Notes under the pieces: generated by a model
Databases searched by the model: none
Told to the model about the DNA's origin: nothing
Seen by the model: the letters and a program-made list of their open reading frames with translations, nothing else
Assembly (NCBI GenBank): GCA_027532775.1
Contig: JAPZTO010000002.1
Span: 248,001 to 312,000, forward strand
DNA from: Beijerinckiaceae bacterium
GTDB taxonomy: Bacteria; Pseudomonadota; Alphaproteobacteria; Rhizobiales; Beijerinckiaceae
DNA: 64,000 nucleotides
Direction: 5' to 3'
Shown: one piece after another, positions 60,303 through 64,000 of the stretch
Layout of the letters: each line of letters starts with the position of its first letter
Numbering within the stretch: position 1 is the stretch's first letter
Program-made: the position numbers and the translations under genes

Positions 60303-61985
60303 ATGGCGGATTCGATGGCAAAGGCGTTCGCGAAACAGGGCCGGGCCCTGCAGGCCAAGGGCCGGCCGCTGGACGAGGCGGCCCTTGCGGAGGTCGTGGC
60401 CCTGCTGGCTGACATGCCGAAAAGGCGCGACCTGCTGATCGAGATGCTCCATCGCCTGCAGGATAGGTTCGGCGCGCTGCATGTCCGCCATCTCAAGGCG
60501 CTGGCGGAATGGCTGCGGCTTTCCGAGGCCGAGATTTTCGAGGTGGCGAGCTTCTACCACCATTTCGACATTGTGAAGGAAGGCGAGGCCGCGCCTGCCC
60601 CGCTGACGATCCGCGTCTGCGACAGCGTGTCCTGCATGATGGCCGGCGGCGAGGCCCTGCGCGCTCGGCTGGCCGGGCTGATCGATCCTGCCCGCATCCG
60701 GGTTGTGGCCGCGCCCTGCATCGGCGCCTGTGCCGAGGCGCCGGCGGCGCTGGTGGGGCGGCGCCTTGTCGGCCGGGCCGATGCTGAAACGCTGGCGGCA
60801 ATCGCGGCCGGGCCGGCGCCGGAACCGCTCCGCCCGGCATATGAGGATTTCGCAGCTGCCCGGGTGCAGGGGCGCTATACGATGCTGGAGACCTGTCTCT
60901 CCGGCCGGATCAGCCGCGATCAGGCCATTGCCATGCTGTCCGATGCGGGTCTACGCGGGCTTGGTGGCGCAGGCTTCCCGGCCGGGCGGAAATGGGCTGT
61001 GGTGCGCAGCCCGCCGGGACCACGCCTGATGACGATCAATGGCGACGAGGGCGAGCCGGGCACCTTCAAGGACCGGCTCCTGCTCGAATCCACGCCGCAT
61101 GCCATGCTGGAAGGTGCGCTGATCGCGGCCTGGGCTGTCGAGGCCGAGGCGATCTATCTCTACATGCGGGATGAATATCCGGCCGTCCTCGCGATCCTCG
61201 CGGCGGAAATCTCAGCCCTCGCCGCCTCCGGCTTGCCGGGGCTCGTGCCGATCCATCTCCGCCGGGGCGCGGGGGCCTATATCTGCGGCGAGGAAAGCGC
61301 GATGATCGAGAGCCTGGAAGGCAAGCGCGGCCTGCCCCGGCATCGCCCGCCTTACATCGCCGAACGCGGATTGTTCGGCCGGCCGACGCTGAACCACAAT
61401 GTCGAGACGCTGGCCTGGGTGCCGGAGATTCTCGCGCGCGGGCCGGATTGGTTCGCCGGAAAGGGCGTGCGGGGCGCGAAAGGGCTGCGGCGCTTCTCGG
61501 TGTCCGGGCGCGTCCGCGAGCCCGGAATGCGGCTGATGCCGGCGGGCAGCACGGCGCAAGAGTTGATCGAGGCCTGCGGCGGGATGGCAGAGGGGCACGA
61601 ATTCCGGGGCTACCTGCCCGGCGGCGCCTCGGGCGGGATGCTGCCGGCCAGCCTTGGCGACCTGCCGCTCGATTTCGGGCGGCTCGATGAAGTGGGATGT
61701 TTCGTCGGTTCGCATGCGGTGATCGTTTTCTCCGACCGGGACGACCCCCGCGCCATTGCCCGCAACCTGCTGGCCTTTTTCACGCATGAAAGCTGTGGCC
61801 AATGCACGCCCTGTCGGCTTGGCACGGAGAAGATGACCGCCCTGCTTGACCAGCCCTCGCCCGATCGCACCCTGATCGCCGATCTCGACCAGGTGATGCG
61901 GGATGGCTCGATCTGCGGGCTGGGCCAGGCCGCGCCCAACCCTGTCCGCTCGCTGCTGCGCTTCTTCCCGGAGGCCCTGTCATGA
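60303..61985 (+). CDS. fdhB: NAD-dependent formate dehydrogenase beta subunit (fused NuoE/NuoF type)
   Basis: Diaphorase subunit that passes electrons from the catalytic subunit to NAD+, 560 residues. The N-terminal part is NuoE/FdsG-like, with [2Fe-2S] ligands C106, C111, C139, C143 (VCDSVSCMM and APCIGAC). The C-terminal part is NuoF/FdsB-like, with the FMN/NAD region LRGLGGAGFPAGRKW, GDEGEPGTFKDR and the [4Fe-4S] motif ESCGQCTPCR. The same fusion occurs in Fdh1B of Methylobacterium. The start could be 60303 or the in-frame ATG at 60315. It overlaps fdhA by 4 bases. Confidence 0.92.
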   Translation: MADSMAKAFAKQGRALQAKGRPLDEAALAEVVALLADMPKRRDLLIEMLHRLQDRFGALHVRHLKALAEWLRLSEAEIFEVASFYHHFDIVKEGEAAPAPLTIRVCDSVSCMMAGGEALRARLAGLIDPARIRVVAAPCIGACAEAPAALVGRRLVGRADAETLAAIAAGPAPEPLRPAYEDFAAARVQGRYTMLETCLSGRISRDQAIAMLSDAGLRGLGGAGFPAGRKWAVVRSPPGPRLMTINGDEGEPGTFKDRLLLESTPHAMLEGALIAAWAVEAEAIYLYMRDEYPAVLAILAAEISALAASGLPGLVPIHLRRGAGAYICGEESAMIESLEGKRGLPRHRPPYIAERGLFGRPTLNHNVETLAWVPEILARGPDWFAGKGVRGAKGLRRFSVSGRVREPGMRLMPAGSTAQELIEACGGMAEGHEFRGYLPGGASGGMLPASLGDLPLDFGRLDEVGCFVGSHAVIVFSDRDDPRAIARNLLAFFTHESCGQCTPCRLGTEKMTALLDQPSPDRTLIADLDQVMRDGSICGLGQAAPNPVRSLLRFFPEALS

Positions 61986-64000
61986 GCGCGCCTGTCCGCT
62001 TCCAGCTCGATGGCCGCATGGTGGAGGCGCGGCCGGGCGAGACGATCTGGCAGGTCGCGCAGCGCGAGGGCATCGCGATCCCGCATCTCTGCCATCTCGA
62101 CCAGCCGGGTTACCGGCCGGATGGCAATTGCCGCGCCTGCCTCTGCGCCATTGAGGGCGAGCGGACCCTCGCTGCTTCCTGCATCCGCGCGCCACAGCCG
62201 GGCATGGTGGTCGAGACCGGCGGCGAGCGCGTCGAGGCAGCACGGCGGATGGTGTTCGAATTGCTGGCGGCCGACATGCCGCCGCGCGAGGCCGCGCCGG
62301 ACCCCGAAGCGCCTTTCTGGCAGTGGCACGAGGCCATGCAGCCCCGCGAGGGCCGCTTGCCGCGCCGGCAAGGCCATGGCAGCCCGCAGGAGGCCGGGCT
62401 GGCGCTGCATGATGCCTCGCATGCCGCGATTGCCGTCAATCTCGATGCCTGCATCGCCTGCGGCCTCTGCGAGCGGGCCTGCCGCGAGGTGCAGGTCAAT
62501 GATGTGATCGGCATGGGGTTTCGCGGCCATGCGGCGCGGCCCGTCTTCGATCTTGCCGATCTGATGGGCGATTCCACCTGCGTCGGCTGCGGGGAATGTG
62601 TGCAGGCCTGCCCGACCGGCGCGCTCTATGAGAAATCCCTGATGGACCCGACCGCGACGCGCGGCGTGGTGGTTCCGGATCGCGAGGTCGATACGGTCTG
62701 CCCCTATTGCGGCGTCGGCTGTCTGACGCGCGTGGCGGTGAAGGATGAGCGGATCGTGCGCGTGGATGGCCGCGACGGGCCGGCCAACGAGAACAGGCTC
62801 TGCGTGAAGGGCCGGTTCGGGCAGGATTATGTCCGCCATCCGCACCGGCTCACCGTGCCGCTGATCCGCCGGAGCGACGCGCCGAAACGCGGCGAGGACC
62901 GGGTCGACCCCGCCAATCCGTTCACGCATTTCCGCGAGGCGAGCTGGGAGGAAGCGCTCGAGCGGGCGGCCGGCGGCTTCCGCGCCGTGCTGGAGCACCA
63001 TGGCGGGCAGGCCTTTGCCGGGTTCGGTAGCGCGAAATGCTCGAACGAGGAGGCTTATCTCTTCCAGAAGCTGGTGCGGCAGGGCTTCGGCACCAACAAT
63101 GTCGATCATTGCACCCGGCTCTGCCATGCCTCTTCCGTGGCAGCGTTGATGGAGGGCGTGGGGTCCGGGGCGGTTTCGGCACCCTTCACGGCGGTAGCGG
63201 ATTCGGAATGCATCCTCGTGATCGGCGCCCGGCCGACCGAGAACCATCCGGTGGCCGCAACCTATTTCAAGCAGGCAGCCAAGGCGGGCAAGACGCTGAT
63301 CGTGATGGATCCGCGTGGCTCGGGCCTGATGCGCCATGCCACGCATGCGCTGCGCTTCAAGCCCGGCACGGATGTGGCTCTGCTGAATTCCATGCTGCAT
63401 GTCATTGTTTCGGAAGGTTTGTATGATTCGTCATACATTTCCCGAAACGTCGAGGGTTTCGAGGCGCTGAAGGCCCGTGTGGCGGAATTCTCGCCCGAGG
63501 CGATGGCGCCGGTTTCCGGGATTGCGCCGGAGGTCGTGCGCGAGGTCGCCCGGCTTTATGCCCGCTCCCGGGCCTCGATCATCTTCTGGGGCATGGGCGT
63601 GTCCCAGCATGTCCATGGTACCGACAATGCCCGCTGCCTGATCGCGCTGGCGCTCGTCACCGGGCAGGTTGGCCGCCCGGGCACCGGCCTTCACCCGTTG
63701 CGGGGCCAGAACAATGTGCAGGGCGCCTCCGATGCCGGGCTGATCCCGATGGTCTTCCCGGATTACCGATCGGTCGAGGATGCCTCGATCCGTGCCGGTT
63801 TCGAGGATGAATGGGGCCGGCCGCTCGATGCGAAACGCGGGCTGACGGTCGTGGAGGTGATGGATGCGATCCATGCCGGCACGATCCGCAGCATGTTCAT
63901 CATGGGCGAGAACCCGGCCATGTCCGATCCGGACCAGCACCATGCCCGCGAGGCACTGGCGAAACTGGAGCATCTGGTGGTGCAGGACATTTTCCTCACC
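61982..64000 (+). CDS. fdhA: Formate dehydrogenase alpha subunit, N-terminal 673 residues (runs off the window)
   Basis: Catalytic Mo/W bis-pterin subunit oxidising formate to CO2. Clusters in order: [2Fe-2S] C37, C50, C53, C67; [4Fe-4S] C157, C160, C163, C167; [4Fe-4S] C200, C203, C206, C210; and a [4Fe-4S] at C240, C243, C247, C274 that starts the molybdopterin domain. The metal ligand is cysteine C381 in HCTRLCHASSV, not selenocysteine, with the adjacent histidine. Sequence is open to the last base, so the dinucleotide-binding C-terminus is outside. ATG overlaps the fdhB stop (ATGA). Whether it uses Mo or W cannot be read; resemblance to Fdh1 leaves W possible. Confidence 0.94.
   Translation, partial: MSAPVRFQLDGRMVEARPGETIWQVAQREGIAIPHLCHLDQPGYRPDGNCRACLCAIEGERTLAASCIRAPQPGMVVETGGERVEAARRMVFELLAADMPPREAAPDPEAPFWQWHEAMQPREGRLPRRQGHGSPQEAGLALHDASHAAIAVNLDACIACGLCERACREVQVNDVIGMGFRGHAARPVFDLADLMGDSTCVGCGECVQACPTGALYEKSLMDPTATRGVVVPDREVDTVCPYCGVGCLTRVAVKDERIVRVDGRDGPANENRLCVKGRFGQDYVRHPHRLTVPLIRRSDAPKRGEDRVDPANPFTHFREASWEEALERAAGGFRAVLEHHGGQAFAGFGSAKCSNEEAYLFQKLVRQGFGTNNVDHCTRLCHASSVAALMEGVGSGAVSAPFTAVADSECILVIGARPTENHPVAATYFKQAAKAGKTLIVMDPRGSGLMRHATHALRFKPGTDVALLNSMLHVIVSEGLYDSSYISRNVEGFEALKARVAEFSPEAMAPVSGIAPEVVREVARLYARSRASIIFWGMGVSQHVHGTDNARCLIALALVTGQVGRPGTGLHPLRGQNNVQGASDAGLIPMVFPDYRSVEDASIRAGFEDEWGRPLDAKRGLTVVEVMDAIHAGTIRSMFIMGENPAMSDPDQHHAREALAKLEHLVVQDIFLT

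Overview
This 64 kb window is high-GC chromosomal DNA, and its gene content and order are those of an alphaproteobacterium, most likely of the Hyphomicrobiales (Rhizobiales). Signs of this are dusB-ntrB-ntrC-ntrY-ntrX-hfq-hflX, the run kdsA ... eno-ftsB-pdhA-pdhB-pdhC ... lpdA-lipA, an E1-beta subunit carrying its own lipoyl domain, a fused ispDF, a trpGDC-moaC-moeA-lexA-comEC-gltX-gltA run, and an SOS operator of the GAAC-N7-GAAC type upstream of lexA. The genus cannot be decided from the sequence alone. Coding density is very high. No gene-free stretch exceeds 300 bases; the longest gaps are about 220 to 245 bases (733-956, 19944-20185, 52889-53123).

Layout. 1-8456 (minus strand) is the nitrogen-regulation operon: tRNA dihydrouridine synthase, the NtrBC and NtrYX two-component pairs, Hfq and the start of HflX. 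8659-10374 (plus) holds ispDF and pncC. 10385-22760 (minus) holds a RatA/COQ10-like protein and lipA, a few small envelope proteins including a VHL-beta-domain protein, then lpdA, a DUF465 protein, an SGNH hydrolase, pdhC, pdhB, pdhA, ftsB, an EamA transporter and eno. 22886-24807 (plus) holds an orphan protein, queF and a TlpA/DsbE-like thioredoxin. 24818-33032 (minus) holds a membrane protein with a TerB-like look, kdsA, a cluster with two DUF1190 (YgiB-like) proteins, a glutathionylspermidine-synthase-like ATP-grasp enzyme and a DUF350 membrane protein, then pyrG, secG and tpiA. 33191-43631 (plus) holds a PpiD-like chaperone, trpE, trpG, trpD, trpC, moaC, moeA and lexA, interrupted between trpE and trpG by an opposite-strand, lower-GC TPR gene. 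comEC (minus) converges on lexA. gltX and gltA (plus) follow, then glmU-glmS-VOC protein (minus), a BON/LysM protein (plus), a tRNA-Lys, a DUF1289 protein, folD with the soxBDAG sarcosine oxidase genes (minus), and the start of a formate dehydrogenase operon (plus) that runs off the window.

How they fit together. The pdh/lpdA/lipA block builds and lipoylates pyruvate dehydrogenase, fed by enolase and tpiA and feeding gltA. The right end reads as a one-carbon oxidation module. Sarcosine oxidase makes methylene-tetrahydrofolate, FolD converts it toward formyl-tetrahydrofolate, and a Mo/W formate dehydrogenase with a fused NuoE/NuoF-type diaphorase oxidises formate with NAD+. moaC and moeA provide molybdenum-cofactor steps.

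The observations most worth a second look are the four-segment hairpin array between secG and pyrG (attenuator-like), the interrupted trp operon, the duplicated tRNA-Lys 3' end (a possible integration scar), the double-DUF1190 cluster and the coupled C1 module. No insertion sequence, prophage or CRISPR array was seen.
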